From: Solea solea | Lineage: Eukaryota > Chordata > Actinopteri > Pleuronectiformes > Soleidae | Assembly: GCF_958295425.1 (NCBI RefSeq) | Contig: NC_081154.1 | Coordinates: forward strand, 19,157,364 to 19,221,363 | Reading direction: 5' to 3' | DNA: 64,000 nucleotides | Shown here: one piece after another, positions 1 to 11,275 of the stretch | Layout of the letters: each line of letters starts with the position of its first letter | Position numbering within the stretch: position 1 is the first letter of the stretch | The notes under the pieces: generated by a model | What the model saw: only the letters and a program-made list of their open reading frames with translations | Told to the model about the DNA's origin: nothing | Databases searched by the model: none | Program-made: the position numbers and the translations under genes

Positions 1-191
1 TGCTTGCAGTACATCATTTACAAGAATATGCACCTTTTGAAAAGATAAACTACAATTCACTTAAGAATTATGTACGGACGTGAACAAACGCTTAATGGAA
101 AGTCATTAAAAAATATACAACTTCAACAATTTTGTTCGACCTCAAAAAGGACAGAATATTATAAAGTCATTTAAAAGGTATCGGAAAACTC

Positions 192-3100
192 TCAAAACAG
201 TTTATTCCAGTCTCTAGTTGCCTCCATGAGGTGGCGCTGGCCGTGACCAATCCAGTCTTCTTGGTTGTTGAAGAGACGACCACAAAACCAGCAGTCAAAC
301 GCTGCAGACACTCGTCTGCAACCCGGTTCCACAACCTCATATTTTCTTCTGCTTTTTTTCCTTAACTTCATTTTCAGTATGAATCGTTCTCGGACAGAAC
401 TCTGAACTGACCGAGGTCTTGGATCATCGTTATGAGATGAAGCACCTTTGGTTGAGTAGTTCTTCCCTTGAGCACCAAGTTCAGCGAGAGCTTGGACAGT
501 TTTCTGAGACAGAGAGACCTTAGTGACAAAGCCTTTGTGCCTGTTCACGACCTTCATGATACTGGCTACTTCAGGAATGTCAGCATCGGGATGATTGAGC
601 ACCACAACAGGTTGGTACCTACGAGGACATTTGATCTGCTGTAAAGAATTGAACGGGGTAAGCCGTAGTGTCCTTTCAACGTCTTTGGCGACAGGCTTCC
701 ACAACACAGGAGTGTCTTTGTCAGTTAGCGCTCGATTTGAGAACCTTCTTGCTTTATGTAAAGTTTCTGGAAGCTCATCAAATAACGCTTTCCTTCTCCT
801 TTTCCTTTGGCTTGGGGGCCGGATTGGCCTTGGGGCTAAAACTGGCTTCTCTGCTTCACGCAATTGCACCTTTACATTCATCTGTGGGCTTGAAATGCAG
901 GATTCTTTGTGCAGAGTATTTTGGATGGTGATCAATTTCTTGACTCCATTGGAGAAATTTGCATTTGTTTTGTTTGAAGCCACCAGAAAACACTGGGTCT
1001 GAGGTCTGGTGGCCAAAAACAAAGGTTGACCACTTGAGGTGGGGGCACCACTGGAAGGAGTAACAAATTTAATTAGGACTTTGTTTGCAGAACTTTCACT
1101 GGTTTGGCTACACTGAATCCCATCCTGGTTATTCAAAATTAGGCCAGATTTGGGTTGAGAAATGTAGCGAAGCAGGAATGCTTGTCGACCAGACTGCAGA
1201 GCACTGGATTTGTCTGCAGCACTCGCAGGCATGGCCAGAACTGGCCTGGAGTTTGCTGGGAGTTGTGTACTTGCTAGTCTGAGGGTATTACTGTTAGGGG
1301 TGTGGACAAATGGAACAGATTTCTGTACTAAGTAACAGGTAGGTTGTGTCTTCACTGATTTGTCCTTGGGTGTATTATGTGATGAGCTTGAAAGAAGTAC
1401 AGGACCCTTTAAACTGGGACTTTGGATGAGATAGTGATTTGAGGAGGTACCTAAACCTGGTTGAACAGCAGAGAGAAGAGTTGTCGCTTTTTCAGCAGTC
1501 CCTGCCTTTGGTGTTGATACAGCTAACCTCCTACTGTTTGGAGATAAAGTTACACCAGTTTGGTTACTTGATCGTTCTGCACTTGGCGTCATGTACGATA
1601 CGTTAATCTGAGGATGTGCCGAGTTAGTGATCAGCTTGAAACCTGGGGTTGCCTTGACCTGCACTGGCATGGCAAATCGATTCTCAGCAGTCCTCAGGAG
1701 AACTGGCTGCTTACCGTCTGGCAGTTGAAGAATTCGCAAAGTTGTTTTTGTTTGTTTCAAAGCATCGTTGCAAGCACCTGAGGTTTTTACTCTATCCTTA
1801 TTAAGTTGTTGGGAAATTATTGTGTCTGAATGTTCTTCCACAAAACTGCCAAAGGAACTACTCTTTGTTTCTGGAGGTTTTTTGGATATGGGAATGCAAT
1901 CCTCTTCTACTTTAATTATATTAAAGTCTTGGAGAACCGAGTCAAAATTTTCATCCTCAGTGAGAGGATCATCAACACTAGCTACACACTCATCAACCTC
2001 AATGTCACTCTCTGACATATTGTCCATATCGTCTGAATTTTTCCGAGGTGTCTCTCCTGAGATTGGTTCTCGAGACTCTGCCAAGCTAAACTGTGATGAT
2101 TCGCATGTACTTTCTCTGTCGGCAGAGAGTTCAGACATACTGCCAAAGCTATGGTTAGTGTTAAGTGAAGAACAAAACGTTTCCTTGGAATAGTTGTGAA
2201 AGGTAAATACTTCTTGACTTGGTGAACATTGAGTGCAGGATTCAGAGCCTACTGCACTCTCTCTGTGGCTAGCTGAATTGGTTGGGGATGATTCTGATTG
2301 AAGTGGTGAATTTGACGACAATCTTTTAAAATGCTGCTGTCCGTTTTTATGATTAAACTCAGGTCTAAACCCATTAATCTTCCCTGGCGTGCTATGACAA
2401 AACTGGTCATCGCTGTGTTCGTCGGCTTCTGAGTCAGTCAATGGTAATGAAGCAGTATTTTTGTGGGCTAATGTAAATTGCACCGTTTCCTGGGTAACTC
2501 TCGAAAATGATGACGAACCAGTGACCTTACCAGTGCTGTTTATTTTAGAAAAACTGTGGCTGGTTGTAGCAGAATTAAAAGTAGCAGAGAGCAGGTTATT
2601 ATCTGAAGTACTTCTCTCAGAGCCAGATGTTTGACTTGGGTGACTTTGGTCACCCAAATCTTCATTTGTCAAGAAATCTGCACAAGTTGAGGAAGGATAA
2701 TTAGCTTGAGCCCCGTTATCAACTCTCTGTGTGGTGGTGTCAAGGTTGCAAACAGAAGTTTCTTCCTCCTCAATCTTGACCTTCACTGCCATAATATCGT
2801 CTTCCTCCAACTGTAAGCAAGACCCATTTCTTGGTGAGACAGCATGGGTGTTCAATGGTGAACTCTTACCATCAGTGCATTCCCCATTCTCAACTGAGCT
2901 TTTGCCATTATCTAACGCAGGTTTTGGTGCCACGTCCTCAAAAGAGGGGTTGTTCTGGATGGTTGAATCTTGTTTTACTGTTGGTATTACTTTGAGGACA
3001 AGGTGTTTTTTACCATCAACCATTTTGAAACCCATCACTTTGGTTGTGCAGTTGGGGGGAAGAGAGATTTTGTTCTTAACCATCAGAACCGTGAGCCCGT

Positions 3101-4181
3101 TGGGATTTTTGTGATTTGCAACATCAGAACCTGCTGAGTTGTCACCGTCCTGTAACATTAACGAGTGCTCTAAGTTATGAGCAACTTTACTCCAGTTGTT
3201 GTCCTTTTTAGTCCGATCCACATTATGGTGGGTCTCCTCGATGGAAAGCTCTGGTTTGATTAGCCGGCCATTTTGATTTGTTAAATTCCCAGAAAGGCAG
3301 TTCAGTTTTGTTATCCTCTGGGCCTCCTGTGAGTTACCACTCTTTTTCAGCAACTGTTTTAAGTTTGGAGATGCCTGAGTGCTGCCGTCTTCGAGGTTTT
3401 TTAATGAATTCCTTTTCTCAACGTACCGTTTGTGAACAGCTGCAGTGTGTTTCTTCAGAATCTCATTAAGTGCCGCACCAAATCCGCAGATCGGACAAGT
3501 GAAGGGAAACAGCCCCGAGTGAGCTTCCATGTGCGTCTCATGATCCTCTTCGTTCAAGCTGATGTGTCTGCACTCCGGACACTTCCAGTGAGTCTCGTTG
3601 TGATGATGGATGTGCTGGACAAATGTCCCGGCATCCATGGTCGTAAAGTCACACCAGTCACAGTTGAAATGTCCGTTTTGACTGTGACACATCATATAGT
3701 GTCTGGTAACCAAAAGAAGGGAGTACTTGACGTCGTCGTTGCAGAGCTCACATGTAACCAGAGTGTTTCTGTGCTCGATTCGGTGGCGCTGAAGAGTAGG
3801 AAACTTGTTTGTGACAAAGCCACACAGGTCACAAGGGTAAGTCGGAAGAGTCCCTTCATGGGCCACTTGAAAATGTTTGAGGAGGTCATTGGGGCTGTAC
3901 GTGAGATCATCTTTACACACCAAACACCCGAAACTTAAAATCTTTCCAGAGAAAAACGCCCCCTGCTGATTTTTACAATGTCCTTTTCTGAGAGATTGTT
4001 TATCTTTCTTGATAGAACTCCCGTGTTCTTTATGGGACAATTCTTCTACATTATGGAAGAGCGACCCATCAGTCACTTCTCTGAAATGCTTATACACAAA
4101 GTCCTTTACCTCTCCGTCCTCTATTACGGATATACCACCATTTTTGGCAGAATCATGAGGTATTATGAGGTCTTCCTCCAT
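192..4181 (-). CDS. znf518a: ZNF518-type C2H2 zinc-finger protein, single coding exon
   Basis: A 1,329-residue open frame encodes a probable nuclear zinc-finger regulator. Six C2H2-type fingers lie at about residues 86-108, 117-137, 144-166, 174-194, 201-221 and 229-250. A lone C-terminal finger (CWFC, then H-x3-H) starts at about residue 1297 and the protein ends in RDWNKLF. Between them is a long Ser/Thr/Asn-rich, low-complexity region. A conserved block near the C-terminus contains VVVLNHPDADIPEV, which I recall from the ZNF518 family. The frame opens further upstream, but I start at the ATG at 4179-4181. A polypyrimidine tract and AG acceptor end at 4194, leaving 12 nt of 5' UTR in this exon, so upstream exons are non-coding. 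The length favours ZNF518A over the shorter ZNF518B. ZNF518 proteins are linked to the G9a/GLP H3K9 methylation machinery (family knowledge, not visible here). The paralogue choice is moderately sure; the family is firm. Confidence 0.87.
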   Translation of the reverse strand: MEEDLIIPHDSAKNGGISVIEDGEVKDFVYKHFREVTDGSLFHNVEELSHKEHGSSIKKDKQSLRKGHCKNQQGAFFSGKILSFGCLVCKDDLTYSPNDLLKHFQVAHEGTLPTYPCDLCGFVTNKFPTLQRHRIEHRNTLVTCELCNDDVKYSLLLVTRHYMMCHSQNGHFNCDWCDFTTMDAGTFVQHIHHHNETHWKCPECRHISLNEEDHETHMEAHSGLFPFTCPICGFGAALNEILKKHTAAVHKRYVEKRNSLKNLEDGSTQASPNLKQLLKKSGNSQEAQRITKLNCLSGNLTNQNGRLIKPELSIEETHHNVDRTKKDNNWSKVAHNLEHSLMLQDGDNSAGSDVANHKNPNGLTVLMVKNKISLPPNCTTKVMGFKMVDGKKHLVLKVIPTVKQDSTIQNNPSFEDVAPKPALDNGKSSVENGECTDGKSSPLNTHAVSPRNGSCLQLEEDDIMAVKVKIEEEETSVCNLDTTTQRVDNGAQANYPSSTCADFLTNEDLGDQSHPSQTSGSERSTSDNNLLSATFNSATTSHSFSKINSTGKVTGSSSFSRVTQETVQFTLAHKNTASLPLTDSEADEHSDDQFCHSTPGKINGFRPEFNHKNGQQHFKRLSSNSPLQSESSPTNSASHRESAVGSESCTQCSPSQEVFTFHNYSKETFCSSLNTNHSFGSMSELSADRESTCESSQFSLAESREPISGETPRKNSDDMDNMSESDIEVDECVASVDDPLTEDENFDSVLQDFNIIKVEEDCIPISKKPPETKSSSFGSFVEEHSDTIISQQLNKDRVKTSGACNDALKQTKTTLRILQLPDGKQPVLLRTAENRFAMPVQVKATPGFKLITNSAHPQINVSYMTPSAERSSNQTGVTLSPNSRRLAVSTPKAGTAEKATTLLSAVQPGLGTSSNHYLIQSPSLKGPVLLSSSSHNTPKDKSVKTQPTCYLVQKSVPFVHTPNSNTLRLASTQLPANSRPVLAMPASAADKSSALQSGRQAFLLRYISQPKSGLILNNQDGIQCSQTSESSANKVLIKFVTPSSGAPTSSGQPLFLATRPQTQCFLVASNKTNANFSNGVKKLITIQNTLHKESCISSPQMNVKVQLREAEKPVLAPRPIRPPSQRKRRRKALFDELPETLHKARRFSNRALTDKDTPVLWKPVAKDVERTLRLTPFNSLQQIKCPRRYQPVVVLNHPDADIPEVASIMKVVNRHKGFVTKVSLSQKTVQALAELGAQGKNYSTKGASSHNDDPRPRSVQSSVRERFILKMKLRKKSRRKYEVVEPGCRRVSAAFDCWFCGRLFNNQEDWIGHGQRHLMEATRDWNKLF

Positions 4182-4354
4182 AGTTGCAGATTTCTGAAAG
4201 AAAAGAAATAAGGTGATTTTATTTTTATTTTTAAATGTGGAATGACCCCAGTTTTTTTTTTTTGCAAACACTGAAAACAGAACGATCCATTACCAGTGGA
4301 GGGGGACTGCAGATGGGCACTGACACAAACACTTAAAGGAATCATGGTACTCAC

Positions 4355-4380
4355 CTGTGTGGAACTCAAGGTATACATCT
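4355..4380 (-). other. Possible short 5' non-coding exon of the ZNF518 gene
   Basis: On the minus strand a very good donor (CACAG followed by GTGAGTACC) lies at about 4346-4359, upstream of the ZNF518 coding exon. The nearest upstream AG is in a weak TATATATAAG context, so the 5' edge of this exon is uncertain. No coding potential is claimed. Confidence 0.25.
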
Positions 4381-4565
4381 TATATATAAGATAAATTACA
4401 TAAGTATATTTAGTTTGTTTAATAAAAATACAAGGTATAGACCTGTTTTAAAGGAAAGGTAACCTTAAATGCCTTCTGGCTCTTAATAAAAGGTGTAAAA
4501 ACTACTTTATTAACTGGTACTTGTAGATAATTAAGGTTGTGATATTGGTATCAGACATTAAAGTA

Positions 4566-4613
4566 ATTTAATTTAATTTAATTTAATTTAATTTAATTTA
4601 ATTTAATTTAATT
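4566..4613. repeat. (AATTT)n microsatellite
   Basis: About ten uninterrupted copies of a 5-bp AATTT unit, in the 5' flank of the ZNF518 gene. Confidence 0.95.
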
Positions 4614-4764
4614 TCTTAATTAATCCAACAACCTCTGCTGATGTTGTCCTCGCCCCTCTTAACCAGTGCTCTTACAACTCCTAATTACAGTGTACCATTT
4701 TCACCATTTCCAGACTACTAAAGTTCCTATAGTGTTGGCCTTCAAACTCCATATTTTTCCAATT

Positions 4765-4930
4765 ATATCTTCATGGTGCGTTTAATTTGTAGTCCTAAAT
4801 TACAATTTCCAAAGTTCAGAGGGTGTTCCTTTGATTTGGAACACACCTTCAAGTCGGATTTCCAAACTCGGAAAGTCCGATTTACCTCACATGCCCCGAG
4901 AAGGGCTTCCAAAATGGCTGCCACTTCTGT
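4765..4930 (+). repeat. Dispersed repeat, copy 1 of a pair (other copy 47885-48010)
   Basis: It shares an ordered set of motifs with the reverse complement of 47885-48010: ATGGTGC near one end, then an ACTC-GGAAAGT-type block, ACCTCACAT, and AAAATGGCTGCCACT at the other end. The two copies are in opposite orientation and diverged. The class is not recognised; a non-autonomous DNA transposon is plausible. Confidence 0.5.
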
Positions 4931-6299
4931 CAACCGCTAAACCACTCAGCTACTTTAACCGTCAATCGTACTTCTGTCTTATTTGTTTTACAATAAATCC
5001 GTTGTACACGTCGTACTGTTCAATTATTTCCATGGACATGTTGCTACACCGTTTTTGGGTATAACATACTATGTAGAAAGTTGCTGGTATTGCTAGCAAC
5101 GGCTAACATTGACTAGCGCGTTGTAAATGTAAATTTTCTTTATTATGTAAAATAAATAAATAGCTGTAGAGGGCGTCAAATTCTTCATGTCAGTGGATCT
5201 TGTCACATTTGCTGAAACAAAAATACTTTCATTTAAAAGCCAATAGTTGCTGACCCCAATGGTGTGCCGATAATATTGGGCATCCACAGTTTCTACAGAA
5301 TGTTAAAGTTAAAACATGAACATATAGACATAAAATAAAGTAAATAAATATGGTTAAAGCAGATTTATACTGCTTTAACTTTATACTTTTAGGAATGACC
5401 ATCACACTTGAAGGAAATGATGGTTTTGCTCAACAGAAATGAAGATAACATGGCAACTGAGAAATGTGTAGACAAAACAGAATCACTGTGCGTTCCTGTG
5501 TTTTCACTCGTCTTGGTATGTGCGCTGCCGCCTCACTGACTGCTCTGTTATCACTCTAATTTTGCATAAATATCAGATCACGACAAACGTGAATTAAGCA
5601 ACAAATTGCTTTTGCAAGATATTAATACTGTTCTTATAGATTCTAATATCAAAACAAAGCCTAATTAATATGTTCTGTTAGGACAGCAAACAGACTTCAG
5701 TGTCACAAACAAAATTAGAAAAGGTTGGTGGTTAAAGTACATTTAAATGGCAGTTATTACCTGTATTCCTTTAGGAAAACATCAATACAGAAGCTTGTAG
5801 TGTTGCCACGGCACCTGTGAGACAGAAACACAAAGTTACCGCTTTGTTTTCATGTTGTAAAATTCAACTTTACATCTAAATATAAATATATCACAAAATG
5901 TTAAGTGATTAAAACACAGGCAGAGTTTCAAGCAAACCAGGTTTGTAAACACAAATAAAAGAATGCTTTGTGAACATAAGTTCACAATGCATAAAAACAT
6001 GAGAGGAAGCAACATGGATGACTGTTAACGCCACCTAAAATTCTAAATATAAACCCACACTCTGTGAGAGGAAAGCTCCTAACCAGCGGTAATCTCAGCT
6101 TTGAGTTCCCAGAGCCTTCTTAACCTCACTGTACTGTAGTAAGTAACAGGACTGGACTCACTACTGCACCCTGAGGCTGGAGGACTAAGAAAAACAATCC
6201 AAAAGTCCAAAAGGTGGGTGTCAAATGCAAGCTAAAATGACAGAATTCATCTTGATCTGTGTAGATGTCGCTGAGATATACACATCTGAAATTGGACTT

Positions 6300-6780
6300 C
6301 CCATATAAAATTTAAATTGCCTCCTAATCCATAATCTGGGTTAAATCTGGATGAAATTTGGTCTGGGGGTGGAGTGGCTCAGTGGTTAAGACCGGTACCA
6401 TGTGTGCGAAAGACATCATGGTTGCAATGGTCGCAAATTCGACTCCACCCCTGGCTGATTGTACTCAATTCCATTGTAAGTCGCTTTGGATAAAACTGTC
6501 TGCTAAATGACATGTAATGTAATGTCTGGTGGTAGAGTGTTTGGTCCTGCGTATACATACAAATTCCGTTCAAATCCAATGACTTTAGACAGAGATATAC
6601 ATCTTTTTAATATTTAGTATTATTTACAGTTTTGCCCATTTTAAGAGACTGGGATTTCTTGCAAATTTTACTTTTTTGTCACGTCATCAGTGGGAAGATT
6701 CTTATAAAAACTGATTGAGAACATAGTTGCATGATGACCTAACCATCACAGCAAAATAGAGATTGATCGGTCAAAAAAGT
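6300..6780 (+). repeat. Dispersed repeat copy interrupted by a SINE (uninterrupted copy at 38385-38650)
   Basis: The flanks share with 38385-38650 the ordered blocks ATCTGGATGAAA, GTCTG plus GGTAGAG, CAGTTTTGCCCATT, GGGATTT, GTCACGTCATC, and a tail ending in a GACTGATC-like block. The 6.3 kb copy is split by the SINE at 6367-6523. The family name is unknown to me. Confidence 0.7.
6367..6523 (+). mobile_element. tRNA-derived SINE, complete, with 6-bp target duplication
   Basis: The 5' part has a pol III A-box-like stretch (GTGGCTCAGTGGTTAAG) and a B-box-like stretch (GCAAATTCGACTCC). The 3' part is the teleost SINE tail CTTTGGATAAAACTGTCTGC followed by TAAATGACATGTAATGTAATG. The six bases GTCTGG at 6361-6366 are repeated at 6524-6529, giving a target-site duplication. 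A second copy lies in reverse at 25392-25534. Confidence 0.85.
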
Positions 6781-6955
6781 GAATACAGGAAGTAGCTAAC
6801 AGGAGGACAAACTTAGAAAATAAAGCGACACGGATGAAAACAGAATCTCCTTGCTGGAGGAAATAACTCAGGACTGAGCCAAAATTAATTAACAACAAAC
6901 AAACCCAATAATGTAGTTTATTTTTCTTACACAGCACATTAAATGTTCACCGCTC

Positions 6956-6957
<2 letters not shown>

Positions 6958-7003
<46 letters not shown>
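6958..7003. repeat. (ATA)n microsatellite
   Basis: About 15 ATA/AAT trinucleotide copies in a row in intergenic DNA. Confidence 0.95.
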
Positions 7004-7006
<3 letters not shown>

Positions 7007-7130
7007 GCATAATCAGGTAAAAATTGACGTAAAACTTTTAAGGCACCTGAACACAACTGGACTCATACATGTTCATACATGCAGTGTTTGCATCACACAC
7101 TCAAGTGTGGAAATTTAGAGTGTCAAGATC

Positions 7131-7180
7131 ACACACGCACGCACACACACACACACGCGCGCACACGCACACGCACACAC
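7131..7180. repeat. (CA)n/(CG)n dinucleotide microsatellite
   Basis: An impure CA tract interrupted by CG dinucleotides. Open frames crossing it are low-complexity His/Thr/Arg strings and are not genes. Confidence 0.9.
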
Positions 7181-7549
7181 GCAGAAAACCCTGGACTTTG
7201 TTCTGTAACATTTATTCAATCTTCACACTTGTTGATTGGTCTTACTCGGGTTACACTCATATCATATGCATTCATACCTTTGCACAAAACTGCACAATTG
7301 CACTAAATATTTATTGTTGTTTTGACACTATTCTGCTTCAGCTTTCACAAATGCATTAAGACCCTGAAACACAGACGTACAAAATTGGTGGAATTCCCCT
7401 TTAAGATCAGCTAGTTTGAAAACACACAGGGTACAGGGTTACCTATAATTTTACCTTCATCAACATCTTCACACAACTGCAACTAACTATTATTTTCATC
7501 ACTGAAAATCATCAAAACCACATAACACCACACTTAGCAGCAACAACCA

Positions 7550-8159
7550 AAACACTCCAACTAATTTGTATATTCAGGCGACTGTAGAAACATGGCGGCA
7601 CAAAATGACCGCCTCTGTAAAGTAAGTCCTAATTTGCAAAAAAAGCTACGAAAACAAAGCGATTTAGATTGTACACTAATTAATACATACTTATACATAG
7701 CATCTTCCCTTTCTGTCAATAAAATGTAAGTTTATTGACAGAAAGGGGAGATAAAAAACATTATTTTTTAAATTTTTCACATATTAATCACAATATTTTG
7801 GTGATGTAATGACCCTGTCGTCTGGCTGCGATGATGATAGAGGCAAAAAAAAAAAATTCCACAAAAGAACATTGGTGTCCTAAGTAAAAAAGAATTTGTA
7901 CCATTAGCAATGTTTTACAACATCACAACATGGAGTCTTTTAGCATATCAGGAATGATGAATTGTGTTTAGTTGGCAAGACGCAATACTCTGGGTAGTTT
8001 GTCCATTCAGGCTACTGTAGAAAAATGGCGACACAAGATGGCCGCCTTTGGAGCAAGTTACCTTATTTACAAAAAAGCTTTACTCGAATGCTTGTGTACA
8101 ATAATAAAAACATACTAATAAGAAGTACTTTACATTTCTGTCACCAACTAACATCTAAA

Positions 8160-8198
<39 letters not shown>

Positions 8199-8880
8199 CC
8201 CACACCAAGGCTGAGGTGATGACAGGAGGGAAAAGTTGACAAGAAACGACATTAAACACAGAAATACATGGTAACACCTGGACAAAACCATGTCACATCT
8301 TCATTTCATCACGTAGCTTCTACTTTTCTCCAAGTGGGTCGCTCCATTCGACAAAGAATGCGTTGTAAAAATGGTAGTTAGTAAAAATGTTTTGTAACAT
8401 AAGTAATGGTTTATAACATTAGAACATTTCATATTTTAGCATACCAGGAGGGATTCATTGTTTGTTTGTTCGTTAGTTAGTCAGTGAAACTCATGTACTA
8501 ACTGATTTGTCCATTCAGGCTACTGTACAAAAATGTAATTTACAAAAACACTTAACTCAAATGCTACAAACACCAAGCGATTTTGAGTGTACACTAAAAA
8601 AACCATACTTATAAGTAGTATCTTCCATTTCTGTCACTAACTAACATAAAAAACATTTTTTTCTTACATTTTTTGACATTAATCACAATATTTTGGTCAG
8701 AATATCAATGACAGGAAATGTCAACGTCCCACACCAAGGCTGAGGTGATGATGGGAGGGAAAAGTTGGCAAGAAACTACATTAAACACTGTAACACGGGG
8801 TAACACCTGAACAAAACCATGTCACATCCTCGTTTAATTACGTGGCTTTTACTTTTTCCCGAGTGGGTCGCTCCACGGGA
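7550..8880 (+). repeat. Tandemly duplicated ~0.5 kb block, two full units plus a partial one
   Basis: Landmarks recur at a constant shift of about 0.51-0.53 kb. GTCCATTCAGGCTACTGTA occurs near 8000 and 8508; CACACCAAGGCTGAGGTGATGA near 8200 and 8729; GTGGGTCGCTCCA near 8334 and 8863. A third, partial unit at 7550-7860 carries the CATGGCGGCACAAAATGACC and ATTAATCACAATATTTTGGTGA landmarks. The last unit runs straight into the GC-richer segment at 8.85-9.7 kb. Confidence 0.8.
8163..8196. repeat. (TA)n microsatellite
   Basis: About 17 TA copies, inside the second unit of the 7.55-8.88 kb tandem block. Confidence 0.95.
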
Positions 8881-9400
8881 GTAAGTTTGGGTGGAAAACG
8901 CGAGGGGAAGCAAAGGCTGCTGCATCAAATACACACTTCACAGCAGCAACAACAACAAAAACGCTCGGGACTGAAAACACTCCGTGGAATTTGTGTCAAC
9001 TGCAGAGCTCGGTACACACGGGGACACAACATGTCTGACAACCCGTGCAGGACAAGTGAGGAGTTTTTAACAGGCAGTTATTTCACACCAAAAAAAAAAA
9101 AAATCAAGCCCCCCTTCTCCACACCCACGCCAAGCTATTCAAAGTTACGGAAAATGATCCTGTTCCTTACTATGAACTCGCTGGAAGTCGAGGCGGCGTC
9201 CCGTCCGAGTCCGACATCACGGAAACGAGGCAGAGGTTTAAGAACACACACTTACACACTCACACACACACACACAGTAGAAACATTCGCCTTCCTTCTC
9301 TCCTCTCTGTGGAACCACAGCGACGGCGGCCATGACACTTCATCCGGGTACTTCCGTGCTCTTGACGCTCGCGCAGCAGCGGATGAATATGTGTTGCTTC
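8850..9400 (-). promoter_or_regulatory. Possible promoter and first non-coding exon of the ZNF518 gene
   Basis: This segment is richer in GC and CpG than its surroundings. Near 9340, read on the minus strand, it has an ETS-like CGGAAGT and an ATGGCCGCC-type motif. About 80 nt further on the minus strand is a consensus donor GTAAGT (near 9250-9256). This fits a TATA-less promoter feeding a 5' exon of the ZNF518 gene 5 kb downstream. It is inference; no transcript evidence can be seen, and plus-strand frames here look fortuitous. Confidence 0.35.
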
Positions 9401-10024
9401 TTCCTTTCGTCAAAACCCAAACTAGTGCATTTTGAGGGCATTTTCCGTCACATAAACACAGTTAGGGCAGCTTTTCACAACACTGTGGTGTTATATACTG
9501 ATTTACGACACATTCGTAGGAGTACGGCGGTGTTTTCGCGGCATGAACCCTACGTCATTACGTGTGTGTGTGTGTGTCTGTGTGTGCTGGGTGGAAGAAG
9601 GAGAAGAAACGATAATGGCGGTTGTTACGCCATTTCCAATCGAACGCGTCACTATGATTTGACTCTGTTGATCTCCGATGCTTGATTGTCTATTTCTTGA
9701 CATACTTTAAACACTTTTAACTTTAAATAGTCACAATCGTCCCATCATCAGCCCCTCTCCCCTCTGTGTCTCTGACGTACACACACACACTCATTGAAGA
9801 GACAAACAATAATGGAGGATGTCAGGCTGTTACCTCGTCACCCAACATTATCAGTGCAATGACAACACGTCCGCCATGTTGGATTGTTAGTTTAGCCAAA
9901 ACACACACCCATATATTCAGTGTTAAAAGAGCCGTTTTTGTCTTCTCCACCCAAATAAAAGCAATCTGGAGCTGTAAAAACCTATTTGATCCATAAAATG
10001 AAGATAACATCATGTATAAAGTTT

Positions 10025-10052
10025 TATTTATTTATCTATACATATATATATG

Positions 10053-10098
<46 letters not shown>

Positions 10099-10140
10099 CA
10101 TATATACATATCTATGTATTACATATACATAATATATAAA
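10025..10140. repeat. AT-rich (TA)n/(TACATA)n microsatellite
   Basis: A long impure alternation of TA, TACATA and TGTATG units with no coding content. Confidence 0.9.
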
Positions 10141-10337
10141 AATGTTTTGTTGCATCTATGAAAAAGACAGGTAGGTGTTGATGGGTTCTGGCACATTTTT
10201 GATATTGCATTTTGTTTAGGGGAATACATCTTATTATTAAATGTGGAAAAGAAGAAATATGTTGTCCTGTTTGTGACTTTTGGGACGTTGAACATGCCGG
10301 GCAACACATGTACAGACATACATGGAGTCTGATTGAC

Positions 10338-10575
10338 TGTCTGATGCTGAAACATGTTTTTGTCAAAATGTCAAAAAGAAAAAGAAAAAGAAAAATGATG
10401 TATTGTACAATGAAAATATGTATTCTGTGGGAAATGGGGGCGGGACTAGATAAGCTTTGGCTTCTCCCGCTTTCCCTTTCGGTTATGTGTATTGTGTGAA
10501 CTACACTAAGATGATGTGTGATGAGTGATCTAACTGACATGACCGAAATAAACACAAAATAAATAAATAAATAAA
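10338..10575 (+). mobile_element. Retroelement-like 3' end, copy 1 (copy 2 at 56126-56375)
   Basis: About 220 bp matches 56126-56375 in the same orientation. Shared blocks are GTCTGATGCTGAAACATG, GCGGGACTAGATAAGC, TTCTCCCGCTTTCCCTTTCG, GTGTATTGTGTGAACTACAC and CATGACCGAAATAAA. The copy ends in an (AAAT)n tail, typical of a truncated non-LTR retrotransposon 3' end. Assignment to a Rex or L2 type is a guess. Confidence 0.65.
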
Positions 10576-11074
10576 TGACCATAATGAGTCATCAGAGATT
10601 AAGGAAACATGTTCAACGTGGGTGGACATTTCCATAGCACCAAAAAGGAGGACACAAGACTACATAGGGTTGCCAAGCGTTCCATAAAATAAGGATTTGC
10701 TTTCCATATTTGAAAGATAAAAGGTGTGTTTTCCATAAACAGTGGTGAGATGTAACGGTAAAGTGGTGACAGGAGGATACTGCTAACTGCTCGGGTGAAA
10801 AACCCGCGTGGAAAAATATAATAAAATGATTATATCGATTTTTAAACTCATATTTGAGTTGATAGAAAGTTACATACATAGAAATACTGTGAAACTACAT
10901 CTTTTACTTAACTGTGAAAGTGTGTAGTTTGTGGGGGTAATGTAGCTTATGTAAAAATGCAGTATATCAGGTACATATGAAGGTAATATGTAAACAGAAT
11001 AACTGAGTAGAGAATAGGATTTTTATTTATTAATGAAATTAATAGTTTTAATGACACAACTATATAAACTGTTA

Positions 11075-11275
11075 CTTGGGACACCAACTCAGGCTCTTCT
11101 CCATACATACAGTTCTAACACGACTCAGTATATTTGTCTTTTCCATCACTGATAGTACCTGGTACCTGGTGTTTTTTTAGTACCTGCACTGACGAGGTTC
11201 CAAGCAAGCTGAGCCGATACTAAAATGTGAAACTAGAACTGTATCATGGAAAAGCACTATAATACAGTACCCTTT
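11075..11275 (+). mobile_element. GTACCTGG/TTTTCCAT-type MITE fragment
   Basis: It contains CTTTTCCATCACTGATAGTACCTGGTACCTGG, then GAGGTTCCAAGC, GCTGAGCCGATACTAAAATGTGA, and ends in CATGGAAAAG. This pattern recurs widely in teleosts as a hAT-like MITE. Related fragments are at 50885-51000 and 63893-63985. Confidence 0.55.

Noticed and set aside
595..3938. Plus-strand frames opposite the ZNF518 coding exon
   Set aside because: They are antisense shadows of a long conserved zinc-finger frame.
6367..6440. tRNA gene suggested by A-box-like and B-box-like motifs
   Set aside because: No cloverleaf is evident, and the sequence continues into a SINE tail with a target duplication; a reverse copy exists at 25.4 kb.
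8842..9435. 197-codon plus-strand open frame
   Set aside because: Low-complexity Gln, His and Thr runs from CA repeats, no recognisable domain, and it overlaps the likely minus-strand promoter region.
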